Assembly (NCBI GenBank): GCA_021819535.1
Contig: JAKAQU010000005.1
Location: 1-20,925 of the forward strand
Direction of reading: 5' to 3'
Origin: Pseudomonadota bacterium
GTDB taxonomy: Bacteria > Pseudomonadota > Alphaproteobacteria > Acetobacterales > Acetobacteraceae
Length of the DNA stretch: 20,925 nt
This document shows, one piece after another, positions 1-6,752 of the stretch. A program made the translations under genes and the position numbers. The notes under the pieces were generated by a model. That model was not told where the DNA came from. It made no database searches and saw only the letters and a list, made by a program, of their open reading frames with translations. Each line of letters begins with the position of its first letter. The stretch's first letter is position 1.

Positions 1-723
1 GAGCGCCGCGATCAGCGGCAACAGGGCGGCCTCGAAAAGAAAGCGGAATTCGCTATCATTGAATCCCGCCGGCACCGGAAGGTTGCGCGCGGCCCCGCCG
101 GCGCGGTCATGCGCCGCCCCGGTGAAGGGCCAGCGCCCCGCCTCGTGGAGGCTGATGGTGAACACGCTGTCGTCGTCGCGAAAAGCCTCTTCGACGCCAT
201 CGCCGTGATGGGCGTCGATATCGAGATAGACGATCGGCGCGATCCCGGCGTCACGCCAGGCGAGAAGGCCGAGCACCGGGTCGTTGAGGTAGCAAAATCC
301 GGCGGCGCGCGCCGGCCGCGCATGGTGGTTGCCGCCGCCCGGGCAATGGACGACCCCGCCCGCGCGCGAGAGCCTCGCCGCGAGCAAAACCCCGCCGACC
401 GAAGTCGCCGGGCGGCGGAACACCTCGCGATAGATCGGATTGCCATCGGCGCCGATGCGAAACCGCTCGCGGTCCTCATTACTCACCGCCTGCATCGCCT
501 CGGCGCGCGCGAGGGCTGCGAGATAATCGGCGTCATGAAAGCGCGCGAGTTCGGCGAGGCTCGCCATCGGTGAGTCGCGATAGGCCCCTTCCGGCAGCCA
601 GCCGAGGGCGCGGCAGAGATCGGTGCAGGTGGAGACGCGGGCGATCGCCAGCGGATGACCCGGCCCGTAGGTCGAGCCGCGATAGATTTCGCTGCCAATA
701 TAAATCGGCGAGGCGCCGCCCAT
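1..723 (-). CDS. Histone deacetylase family protein (AcuC-like), 3' end outside the window
   Basis: The frame is open from an ATG at 723 to the window edge and gives 241 residues of a class I (zinc-dependent) deacetylase fold. Landmarks are the GGGNHHARP segment (about residues 129-137, with the catalytic His pair at 133-134) and DIDAHHGDG (168-176), in which D170 and H172 fit the zinc-ligand positions of the family. Bacterial members remove acyl groups from lysines (AcuC acts on acetyl-CoA synthetase) or deacetylate polyamines and other amines. The start lies only 10 nt after the stop of prpB, so the two are probably one transcript. From that neighbour I infer a possible role in controlling acyl-CoA synthetases of propionate or acetate metabolism; the sequence does not prove it. 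The family call is secure, the substrate is not. The C-terminal part, including later zinc and tyrosine positions, cannot be seen. Confidence 0.88.
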   Translation of the reverse strand, partial: MGGASPIYIGSEIYRGSTYGPGHPLAIARVSTCTDLCRALGWLPEGAYRDSPMASLAELARFHDADYLAALARAEAMQAVSNEDRERFRIGADGNPIYREVFRRPATSVGGVLLAARLSRAGGVVHCPGGGNHHARPARAAGFCYLNDPVLGLLAWRDAGIAPIVYLDIDAHHGDGVEEAFRDDDSVFTISLHEAGRWPFTGAAHDRAGGAARNLPVPAGFNDSEFRFLFEAALLPLIAAL

Positions 724-733
724 GCCGATCGGT

Positions 734-1657
734 TCAGCCGTGCTGCGGCATGCCCTCGGGGACGATGGTGGTGACGATCGAGGCATCGAGCGCCTCGTAG
801 TCCTGATAGCCGATGGCGGCGTAAAGCTCGGCCCGGGTCTGCATGCGCTCCAGCATACCTTGTGTTCCGCCATCGCGGCGGATCGCGGCATAGAGTTCGG
901 CCTGCGCCTTGGCGGCGACGCGGAGCGAACTCACCGGCCAGATCACCATGCGATAGCCCATGTCGGCGAATTCGCGCGCGGTGAAAAACGGTGTGCGCCC
1001 GAACTCGGTCATGTTGGCGAGAAGGGGCGCCCCCTTCATGCGGGCGGCGAATTCGCGGAACATCTCGGCCGAGGTCAGCGCCTCGGGGAAAATCGCATCG
1101 GCGCCGGCGCGGAGGTAAAGCTCGGCCCGGGCGACGGCGCCGTCCATCCCCTCGCTCGCCGCGGCATCGGTGCGCGCGATCAGGAAAAGATGCCGCCGCG
1201 CCCGCGCCGCCGCCGCGACCTTGGCCGCCATGTCATGCGGATCGGCGAGTTTCTTGTCGTTGAGATGGCCGCATTTCTTGGGCAGCAACTGGTCTTCGAT
1301 ATGGACCGCCCCCGCCCCCGCCTCTTCGAAGACGCGCACCATGTGCATGACGTTGAGCGCCTCGCCATAGCCGGTATCGCCATCGACCAAGACCGGAAGG
1401 CCGCTCGTCCGCGCGATCTGGCGAATGAAGAACGCGACCTCATCGACCGTGATGATGCCGAGATCGGGCAGGCCCATCGATGCCGTCATCGCCGCGCCCG
1501 AGAGATAGAGCGCCTCGAACCCGACCTCTTTCGCCTGCAACGCGGCAAGACCGTTATGCGCGCCCGGCATCTGGAGAATGCCGCCGCGCTCCAAAAGCGC
1601 CCGAAACCGCTGCCCGGCCGGCAATTGCGGCAAATCACTCGCGACCAGATACGGCAT
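734..1657 (-). CDS. prpB: Methylisocitrate lyase
   Basis: The 307-residue product belongs to the isocitrate lyase/PEP mutase superfamily and should cleave 2-methylisocitrate into pyruvate and succinate, the last step of the methylcitrate cycle for propionyl-CoA. It has the metal-binding VDGDTGYG stretch (about 91-98), the KKCGH signature with the catalytic Cys (127-131), and a C-terminal segment typical of PrpB (WPVSSLR, then YAAIGYQDYE). Its length matches PrpB rather than the longer isocitrate lyase AceA. The frame stays open upstream to 1813, but I chose the ATG at 1657 because a strong GGGAGGAT ribosome site sits about 6 nt before it and family homology begins here. No prpC, prpD or prpE lies in the window. 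A related oxaloacetate or phosphonate enzyme is possible, but the KKCGH motif favours PrpB. Confidence 0.9.
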   Translation of the reverse strand: MPYLVASDLPQLPAGQRFRALLERGGILQMPGAHNGLAALQAKEVGFEALYLSGAAMTASMGLPDLGIITVDEVAFFIRQIARTSGLPVLVDGDTGYGEALNVMHMVRVFEEAGAGAVHIEDQLLPKKCGHLNDKKLADPHDMAAKVAAAARARRHLFLIARTDAAASEGMDGAVARAELYLRAGADAIFPEALTSAEMFREFAARMKGAPLLANMTEFGRTPFFTAREFADMGYRMVIWPVSSLRVAAKAQAELYAAIRRDGGTQGMLERMQTRAELYAAIGYQDYEALDASIVTTIVPEGMPQHG

Positions 1658-1829
1658 GCCATCCTCCCGCCTCACCTTGCCGCCGTCCTCTATCAGGAAG
1701 CCCGCCCCGGGGAAAGGGCGGAGGCCGCGGGGCGTCTCGGTTTGAAATTCGGCCCGGCCTGAGGGCCGCCGAAGGACGATTGATATATTTTTCCGAAGAT
1801 GGACTTCTGGCATCGGGTGCTTATGTTGT

Positions 1830-1846
1830 GATCGTAAATTATGATC
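1830..1846. promoter_or_regulatory. Near-perfect 17-bp palindrome, candidate operator
   Basis: GATCGTAAATTATGATC reads as two 8-bp arms around a central A, with 7 of 8 pairs matching. It lies between divergent prpB (minus) and the small plus-strand gene. The size fits a homodimeric helix-turn-helix repressor site. Which protein binds it, if any, is unknown. It also covers an ATG at 1841 that I therefore do not use as a start. Confidence 0.4.
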
Positions 1847-1870
1847 GCTCGCGGGCAGAGGAGGTTTGAG

Positions 1871-2098
1871 GTGCGGAATTTGCTGCGTTCTCCCGCGTTC
1901 CGGAGGGGATTCGTGGACGGATTGACCGCCCCCTATCGCTTCATGTTCGCGAGGATGCCCCTGTACACGCGCTCTCGGGGTGATCTCCTTGCCAGGTCAT
2001 GGCTGACGGTCGGTTACACCATAAAAGACGCGATGCGCGCGCAGGACGAATTGCATGGGGAAACCGCCGGAGCCAAGGGCGAACGCGCCTACAACTAA
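1871..2098 (+). CDS. Small hypothetical protein (75 aa)
   Basis: I do not recognise this protein. It is short, basic and aromatic in its first half (RRGFVDGLTAPYRFMF) and has no evident membrane span or metal motif. I chose a GTG start at 1871 because an excellent ribosome site, GAGGAGG (1858-1864), lies 6 nt before it. An in-frame ATG at 1841 would add 10 residues but lacks such a site and falls in a palindrome. The last 44 nt overlap the start of the DUF2335-like gene in another frame, which suggests translational coupling and a joint role. The region is less GC-rich than the flanking metabolic genes, so it is probably accessory. Confidence 0.6.
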   Translation: MRNLLRSPAFRRGFVDGLTAPYRFMFARMPLYTRSRGDLLARSWLTVGYTIKDAMRAQDELHGETAGAKGERAYN

Positions 2099-2546
2099 GA
2101 CGCCAGAGAACCTGCCTCTTGAACAAGCCATTGAGAAAACGCTCAAGGGGGTTGTCCAGGACCGCCAAATTCCAGGTCTTTCTCAGCGCATTGCCCAGGT
2201 CTTGGTAAGCCAGCGCTTCCAAGGACCGCTGCCGCATCCGAAACATCTACGCGAGTACGAGGACATATCCCCTGGTCTTGCTGATCGCATCGTGACAATG
2301 GCGGAGAAGACACTCGACCATAACATAGAGATGGAGTCGAAAAGCCTTTTTGCCGAGATAAAAGACCGTGAGCGCGGTATGTGGCTTGGGGCTGGCATCA
2401 TGGCCCTGTTGGTTTTGGGCGCTATCGTGGTCGCTCTCGCCGAAGCAACGTGGGAAGTGCCTGTCGCGCTTGTTGGCGCAGGGGCAATCGGTGGGGTGGG
2501 GCTGTTCATCAAAGGCAGGGATGGCGGCAACCACACACCGCCCTGA
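2055..2546 (+). CDS. DUF2335-like membrane protein
   Basis: The 163-residue product matches my recollection of the DUF2335 pattern. It has a polar N-terminal region, then a segment PLPHPKHLREYEDISPGLADRI (about 58-79, residues listed only to locate it) with the proline/tyrosine/glycine spacing of that family, then MAEKTLDHNIEMESK (82-96) and two C-terminal hydrophobic helices (about 110-129 and 134-152). It should be an inner-membrane protein with a cytoplasmic helical N-terminus. The biochemical role of the family is unknown to me. It overlaps the preceding small gene by 44 nt and is followed by two hairpins that could end the transcript. It could be part of a small mobile cassette. Family assignment is moderately sure; function is unassigned. 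Confidence 0.75.
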   Translation: MGKPPEPRANAPTTKTPENLPLEQAIEKTLKGVVQDRQIPGLSQRIAQVLVSQRFQGPLPHPKHLREYEDISPGLADRIVTMAEKTLDHNIEMESKSLFAEIKDRERGMWLGAGIMALLVLGAIVVALAEATWEVPVALVGAGAIGGVGLFIKGRDGGNHTPP

Positions 2547-2592
2547 CTCCGAGATTTCAAACTGATCCACTACCTCCCTTCCAGATCGGTTT

Positions 2593-2637
2593 CCAAAGGC
2601 ATTACCTTTGGTGGGGTTGCAGGGGCAAAGCCCCTGC
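2593..2637. repeat. Two adjacent hairpins between convergent genes; bidirectional terminator or repeat unit
   Basis: The first stem is CCAAAGG (2593-2599) with CCTTTGG (2605-2611) and a 5-nt loop. The second is GCAGGGGC (2619-2626) with GCCCCTGC (2630-2637) and an AAA loop. They sit between the stop of the DUF2335-like gene (2546) and the stop of cysI (2666), which face each other. No long T-run follows on either strand. I recall similar hairpin pairs as dispersed intergenic repeats in Acetobacteraceae, but could not check copy number. Confidence 0.6.
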
Positions 2638-2665
2638 CCTGATCCTTGTTGGTGCCCCCGCCCGT

Positions 2666-4369
2666 CTACGCCGCATCGCGCCGCGATGCGGGAAGCGCGC
2701 GCAGCTCCTCGGCGCCGAGGCGGGTGCAGAAATCGCCGAACCCCTCCCCTTCCCCGCGCCCGGCGGCGAAGGCGGCGAAGAGGGGCGCGAGGGTCGATGC
2801 GAGATCGGCCTCGGCCACCTTGTCGTGGAGCTTGAAGGAGAGCCGGGTTCCGGCGAAATCGCCGCCGACATAGAGCGCGTAATGGCCCGGCATCCGCCCG
2901 ACGATGCCGATATCCCCGCCATAGGTGCGCGCGCAGCCGTTGGGGCAGCCGGTGATGCGCAGGCTGATGCGTTCCTCGGCCAGGCCGAAACGGGCAAGCT
3001 CGGCCTCGATCGCCGCCAGCATCGGTGCGCGCACCCGCTCCGCCTCGGCGAGCGCGAGGCCGCAGGTGGGCAGAGCCGGGCAGGCGAGCGCCCAGCGCGC
3101 GAGCGGCGTCAAATCCTCGGCGAGCGCCACGCCATGGGCGCGGAGCAGCGCCTCGACCGGGCCGCGATCGCCGGGCGCGAGGTTGGAGAGGAGCACGTCC
3201 TGCTGGCCGGTCATGACCGGATCGCAGCCGAAACGGACGACGATTTCGCGAAGCGCGCTGCGAAGGCGAACGCCCGGCCGATCCGCGATCCGCCCCGACG
3301 GCACGGGGATGCCGAGCCAGAATTTGCCATCGCCCTGCGCGTGCCAGCCGAGGATTTCCGGCACTTCAAGCGGCGGCATCGCCCGCGCCGGGGCGAGGGG
3401 CGCGCCGAAATACCCTTCGAGCGCCGTCTTCGCCCACTCCGCCCCCCGATCATCGAGCAGATATTTCAGCCTCGCGCGCCGTCGGTCGGCGCGGTTGCCG
3501 AAGTCGCGTTGCAGCGCGATCACCGCCTCGGCGCCGCGCCGAAGATCATCGGGGCCGACGAAAACGAGCGGGGTTGCCAGCCGCGGATAGGTCGCGGGCT
3601 TGTTATGCGTCATCCCGAGCCCGCCGCCGAGCGCGAGATTATAGCCGAGCAGATGCTCGCCCTCGAAGAGCGCAATCACGCCGAGATCATTGGTGAGAAC
3701 GTCGATCGTGTTGTCGCTGGGGGCTGCGATGCCGATCTTGAATTTGCGCGGCAGGTATGTCGGGCCGAAGAGCGGCTCGGGCTCGGGCGCGGCGCCGAGT
3801 TCGGCCTGCGCTTGCTCGTCGAGAAAGAGTTCGTGATAGGCGCGGCTCGCCGGCAGGAGGGTCGCGGACAGCATGGCGGCATCGGCGCGGAGGCGCGCAT
3901 GGACAGCATCGCGCCGTGGTGCCGGGGTTGCCGTCACGTTGCGCACGACATCGCCGCAGGCCGATTGCGTGGTGAGGAGAGCGTGGTTGATGGCGGCGAT
4001 GGTGGCGCGGAGATCCTGCTTGATGACGCCGTGGAACTGCACCCCTTCGCGGGTGGTGATGCGGAGTGTTGCATTGCCGTAAGTATCGGCGAGGCCGTCG
4101 AGCGCGAGATATTGCGCCGCCGTCAACACGCCGCCCGGCATGCGCACGCGGACCATGAAGGAAAAATCCTTCTCCTCGCCGCGCTGTTTGCGCGCGGTCG
4201 CGGTGTCGCGGTCGTGCTGTTCGTAGGTGCCGTGGAATTTCAGGAGATTATAGGCATCCTCGCTCACCTCGCGCCCCGGGGCCGCGAGTTCGCGCGCCAA
4301 ATCGCCGCGCAGGCCCTGGCTTCCCTGTTTCAGGCGTTCGACGCCGCTCGGTGGGGCGGAAGAGGACAT
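2666..4369 (-). CDS. cysI: Sulfite reductase hemoprotein (beta) subunit
   Basis: The 567-residue protein should reduce sulfite to sulfide with six electrons at a siroheme coupled to a [4Fe-4S] cluster, feeding cysteine synthesis. The cluster ligands are visible as CPALPTC (Cys 430 and 436) and CPNGC (Cys 475 and 479), the C-X5-C...C-X3-C arrangement of sulfite and nitrite reductases. The repeated SiR half-domains (for example TLRITTREGVQFHG near 101-114) are present. Length agrees with E. coli CysI. I chose the ATG at 4369, with GAGGGAG upstream; a TTG 18 nt earlier is less likely. No flavoprotein CysJ lies nearby, so the electron donor is unknown and ferredoxin or a distant reductase could serve. 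It follows the peroxiredoxin gene on the same strand across a 129-nt gap with its own promoter-like sequence. Confidence 0.93.
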   Translation of the reverse strand: MSSSAPPSGVERLKQGSQGLRGDLARELAAPGREVSEDAYNLLKFHGTYEQHDRDTATARKQRGEEKDFSFMVRVRMPGGVLTAAQYLALDGLADTYGNATLRITTREGVQFHGVIKQDLRATIAAINHALLTTQSACGDVVRNVTATPAPRRDAVHARLRADAAMLSATLLPASRAYHELFLDEQAQAELGAAPEPEPLFGPTYLPRKFKIGIAAPSDNTIDVLTNDLGVIALFEGEHLLGYNLALGGGLGMTHNKPATYPRLATPLVFVGPDDLRRGAEAVIALQRDFGNRADRRRARLKYLLDDRGAEWAKTALEGYFGAPLAPARAMPPLEVPEILGWHAQGDGKFWLGIPVPSGRIADRPGVRLRSALREIVVRFGCDPVMTGQQDVLLSNLAPGDRGPVEALLRAHGVALAEDLTPLARWALACPALPTCGLALAEAERVRAPMLAAIEAELARFGLAEERISLRITGCPNGCARTYGGDIGIVGRMPGHYALYVGGDFAGTRLSFKLHDKVAEADLASTLAPLFAAFAAGRGEGEGFGDFCTRLGAEELRALPASRRDAA

Positions 4370-4408
4370 GCACGGCTCCCTCGGCAAATGCGGAATGGAG
4401 TCGTGATA

Positions 4409-4437
4409 CAGTTATTTCACGTTTTTTGAAAGGGCAA
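4409..4437 (-). promoter_or_regulatory. Candidate cysI promoter with a spacer-filling inverted repeat
   Basis: On the minus strand TTGCCC (4437-4432) and TAACTG (4414-4409) are separated by 17 nt. The spacer, TTTCACGTTTTTTGAAA on the plus strand (4415-4431), begins and ends with 5-bp inverted arms. A second inverted repeat, GGGCAA-N6-TTGCCC (4432-4449), covers the -35 element. The -10 match is weak, so this is tentative. Confidence 0.35.
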
Positions 4438-4451
4438 ATTTAATTGCCCAA

Positions 4452-4498
4452 ATTTTCAGGCAGACCGGCCGGAAAACCCTCCCCGGCCGGCCCCCATT
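4452..4498 (-). terminator. GC-rich hairpin after the peroxiredoxin gene
   Basis: Two copies of CCGGCCGG flank about 10 nt and can form an 8-bp stem just downstream of the peroxiredoxin stop. There is no U-tract, so it may act only as an attenuator or mRNA-stabilising hairpin before cysI. Confidence 0.4.
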
Positions 4499-5134
4499 TC
4501 ACTCCTGCGGCAGTTCGACGATGCGAAGATAGGGTTTCAGCGCCTTCCACCCCTGCGGAAAACGCTCCTTCGCCTCGGCATCCGAAAGGCTCGGGACGAT
4601 GATCGCGGGCTCACCCTTCTCCCAGTTCACCGGGGTTGCGACCTTGTAGCGGTCGGTGAGCTGGAGACTGTCGATGACACGGAGGATTTCCTGAAAATTC
4701 CGGCCGGTGGAGGGCGGATAGGTCATCATCAGGCGGATTTTCTTGGCCGGATCGATGATGAACACCGAGCGCACCGTCACCAGCGGATCGGCCGCCGGAT
4801 GCACCATGCCGTAGAGGTCGGAGACCTTGCGGTCGGCGTCGGCGAGCATCGGGAAATTGAGCCTCTGTCCCTGGGTTTCCTCGATATCCTTCTCCCAGCC
4901 CTTATGCGAGCTTGCAGGATCGACCGAAAGCCCGATCACCTTGACGTGGCGCTTGTCCCATTCCGGCTTGAGGCGCGCGGCCTCGCCGAGTTCGGTGGTG
5001 CAGACAGGGGTGTAGTCTTTCGGGTGGCTGAACAGGATGCCCCAGGAGGAGCCGAGCCATTCATGGAATTTGATCCGGCCGGCGGTGCTGTCCTGTTCGA
5101 AATCGGGGGCGATTTGGCCGAGTTGCAGGCTCAT
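4499..5134 (-). CDS. 1-Cys peroxiredoxin (Prx6/AhpC-TSA family)
   Basis: The 211-residue thiol peroxidase should reduce hydrogen peroxide and organic peroxides in the cytoplasm. The peroxidatic Cys lies in DYTPVCTTELG (about 40-50; Cys45). No second cysteine is present, which with the long C-terminal domain (FPQGWKALKPYLR near the end) places it in the 1-Cys Prx6 group. That group needs an external reductant. The ATG at 5134 follows an AAAGGGA ribosome site. It sits between an Rrf2 regulator gene (79 nt upstream, same strand) and cysI, which suggests a link between sulfur assimilation and peroxide stress. A 13-nt element upstream is nearly identical to one before cysI. Confidence 0.93.
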   Translation of the reverse strand: MSLQLGQIAPDFEQDSTAGRIKFHEWLGSSWGILFSHPKDYTPVCTTELGEAARLKPEWDKRHVKVIGLSVDPASSHKGWEKDIEETQGQRLNFPMLADADRKVSDLYGMVHPAADPLVTVRSVFIIDPAKKIRLMMTYPPSTGRNFQEILRVIDSLQLTDRYKVATPVNWEKGEPAIIVPSLSDAEAKERFPQGWKALKPYLRIVELPQE

Positions 5135-5163
5135 GGCAGTGTCCCTTTCATGGCGACGGCATG

Positions 5164-5216
5164 TTTTACGTTTTTTTCCGTGAATTTACAATACGCACGG
5201 AAAGAAATCGTGTTTA
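5164..5216 (-). promoter_or_regulatory. Candidate peroxiredoxin promoter with inverted repeat TTTCCGTG-N13-CACGGAAA
   Basis: Perfect 8-bp arms lie at 5175-5182 and 5196-5203. On the minus strand TAACA-like TAAACA (5216-5211) and TATTGT (5193-5188) are 17 nt apart, so the repeat would cover the -10 region. TTTTACGTTTTTT (5164-5176) matches 12 of 13 bases of the cysI upstream element at 4415-4427. The promoter hexamers are only partial matches; the repeat itself is clear. Confidence 0.4.
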
Positions 5217-5660
5217 TATGGCGAAACTGATCGGCTCCGGCGCCGGGCGCACGAGGCCGGCGTCTGTCGCGCGGCGCAGCAAGCCATCGAGGGTGAGCGC
5301 CCCGAAACGCTCGGCCAGCGCCGCCTCCATCTCCGCCCAGAGCGGCGCGACAACGGCGCCGGTCAGCGCGCCGGCCGGGAGATCGGCGGTCTCCGCCTCT
5401 TCCTGCGCGGCCGCGAGGATATCGATGAGCCTGATATCGCGTGCCGAGCGGCCGAGCCGATAGCCCCCGCGCGGGCCGCGCGCGCTGTCGAGAAGCCCGG
5501 CCCGCGACAGCGCTTGCAGCAACGGCTCCATCCCGCGCCGGGCAAGCCCGAGCCGCTCGGCGAGGTCGGCGGCGCTCACCGTGACACTGCGGCTGCCGTA
5601 AAATCCGACCTCGAGCATCACCGTCACCGCCAGCATGGCGCGGTCTTGGCGGAGCAGCAT
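5214..5660 (-). CDS. Rrf2 family transcriptional regulator (CymR-like, no Fe-S cysteines)
   Basis: The 148-residue protein has the N-terminal winged helix of the Rrf2 family: helix-turn-helix around 28-52 (VSAADLAERLGL then MEPLLQALSRAGLL) and the wing GPRGGYRLGRSARDI (62-76). It contains no cysteine, so it cannot hold an IscR- or NsrR-type iron-sulfur cluster. In this it resembles CymR, the Firmicutes cysteine regulator that acts in complex with CysK. It is divergent from cysK across a 69-bp gap holding a palindrome, and upstream of the peroxiredoxin and cysI genes on its own strand. From this I infer control of cysteine synthesis; the ligand or partner is not shown. I use the ATG at 5660, preceded by GAGGGATG. 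The frame is open further upstream but with no family homology. Confidence 0.85.
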   Translation of the reverse strand: MLLRQDRAMLAVTVMLEVGFYGSRSVTVSAADLAERLGLARRGMEPLLQALSRAGLLDSARGPRGGYRLGRSARDIRLIDILAAAQEEAETADLPAGALTGAVVAPLWAEMEAALAERFGALTLDGLLRRATDAGLVRPAPEPISFAI

Positions 5661-5693
5661 CACGGTTTCATCCCTCGTCACAAAATTCCACCA

Positions 5694-5722
5694 TTGTCGA
5701 TCGTAGATCGAGTGGATATAGT
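5694..5722 (+). promoter_or_regulatory. cysK promoter with palindromic operator in the spacer
   Basis: TTGTCG (5694-5699) and TATAGT (5717-5722) are 17 nt apart, a good sigma-70 match. The perfect inverted repeat TCGATC-GTA-GATCGA (5697-5711) spans the end of the -35 and most of the spacer. A bound repressor should block cysK and probably the divergent Rrf2 gene. Transcription would start at about 5729-5730, at the cysK ATG, implying a leaderless mRNA. Confidence 0.6.
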
Positions 5723-5729
5723 GGGGTTC

Positions 5730-6740
5730 ATGGAAAAAACCAATCCCGCCGCCGGCACGCCCGGCGCCTCGCCCCTCACCCTGCCGCGCCCGCCGGCACG
5801 CGGGCGGATTTATGACAGTATCCTCGAAACCATCGGCGCGACCCCGCTCGTCCGCCTGCCGCGCCTCGCGAAAGCGGAGGGGATCGCCGCCGATCTCGCC
5901 CTCAAGCTCGAATTCTTCAACCCGCTCGGCTCGGTGAAAGACCGCATCGGCCTCGCCATGATCGAGCAGGCGGAGGCCGACGGGCTGATCACCCCGGGGC
6001 GGAGCGTTCTCGTCGAGCCGAGTTCGGGCAATACCGGCATCGGCCTTGCCTTCGTCGCCGTCGCCAAGGGCTATCGGCTGATCGTCACCATGCCCGAAGG
6101 CGCCTCGATCGAGCGGCGCAAGATGCTGCGCCTCATGGGCGTCGAATTGGAATTGACGCCGGCGGCCAAGGGGATGCGCGGCGCCATCGCGCGGGCCGAG
6201 GAAATCCTCGCCGCGACCCCGAATGCCTGGATGCCGCGGCAGTTCGACAACCAAGCCAACCCGGCGATCCACGCGGCCAGCACCGCCGAGGAAATCTGGA
6301 CCGATAGCGCCGGAAAAGTCGATATCGTCATCGGCGGGGCCGGCACCGGCGGCACCATGACCGGGATCGCGCGCGCGCTAAAACCGCGCAAGGCGGGGCT
6401 CCGCTGCCTCGTCGTCGAGCCGGCGGAAAGCGCCGTGCTCTCGGGCGACGCGCCGGGGCCGCACGGCATTCAGGGCATCGGCCCCGGCTTCAAGCCGAGC
6501 ATCCTCGACATGGCGCTGATGGACGGCATTCTCCGCGTCACCGAGCGCGAGGCGATCGCCATGGCCCGCCGCGCCGCCGCGACCGATGGCATCCCGCTCG
6601 GCATCTCCTCGGGCGCCGCCCTGCACGCGGCGATCGAGGTGGCGCGCGAGGCCGCCAATGCCGGCAAACTGATCGTCGCGATCGCGCCCTCTTTCGCCGA
6701 GCGCTATTTCTCGACCCCGCTTTTCGCCGGCCTCGGCTGA
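5730..6740 (+). CDS. cysK: Cysteine synthase (O-acetylserine sulfhydrylase)
   Basis: The 336-residue fold type II PLP enzyme should replace the acetate of O-acetylserine with sulfide to make cysteine. The PLP lysine is K70 in NPLGSVKDRIG, the substrate loop is EPSSGNTGIG (97-106), with Ser where many homologues have Thr, and a glycine-rich GGAGTGGTMTG phosphate loop follows. IQGIGPGFKP, also typical of CysK, is present. The first 25 or so residues are a proline/alanine-rich extension not needed for the fold. The frame is open further upstream, but the ATG at 5730 sits right at the predicted transcription start. cynS follows after 12 nt, so the two are probably co-transcribed. A cystathionine beta-synthase-like or CysM role is possible but less likely. 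Confidence 0.92.
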   Translation: MEKTNPAAGTPGASPLTLPRPPARGRIYDSILETIGATPLVRLPRLAKAEGIAADLALKLEFFNPLGSVKDRIGLAMIEQAEADGLITPGRSVLVEPSSGNTGIGLAFVAVAKGYRLIVTMPEGASIERRKMLRLMGVELELTPAAKGMRGAIARAEEILAATPNAWMPRQFDNQANPAIHAASTAEEIWTDSAGKVDIVIGGAGTGGTMTGIARALKPRKAGLRCLVVEPAESAVLSGDAPGPHGIQGIGPGFKPSILDMALMDGILRVTEREAIAMARRAAATDGIPLGISSGAALHAAIEVAREAANAGKLIVAIAPSFAERYFSTPLFAGLG

Positions 6741-6752
6741 GGCGGCGCGGCG

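Noticed and set aside
1658..1813. 52-codon N-terminal extension of prpB
   Set aside because: Open by chance; the strong ribosome site and family homology both begin at 1657.
2381..4429. Long plus-strand open frame (682 codons) opposite cysI
   Set aside because: It is antisense to a complete, motif-verified cysI and shows only Arg/Gly/Ala-rich low-information sequence, as expected for the reverse frame of GC-rich genes.
5164..5203. OxyR-type site upstream of the peroxiredoxin gene
   Set aside because: The ATAG-N7-CTAT spacing pattern is absent; the inverted repeat there is of a different kind.
5661..6272. N-terminal extension of the Rrf2 frame through the cysK region
   Set aside because: It runs antisense across cysK; the winged helix starts at the ATG at 5660.
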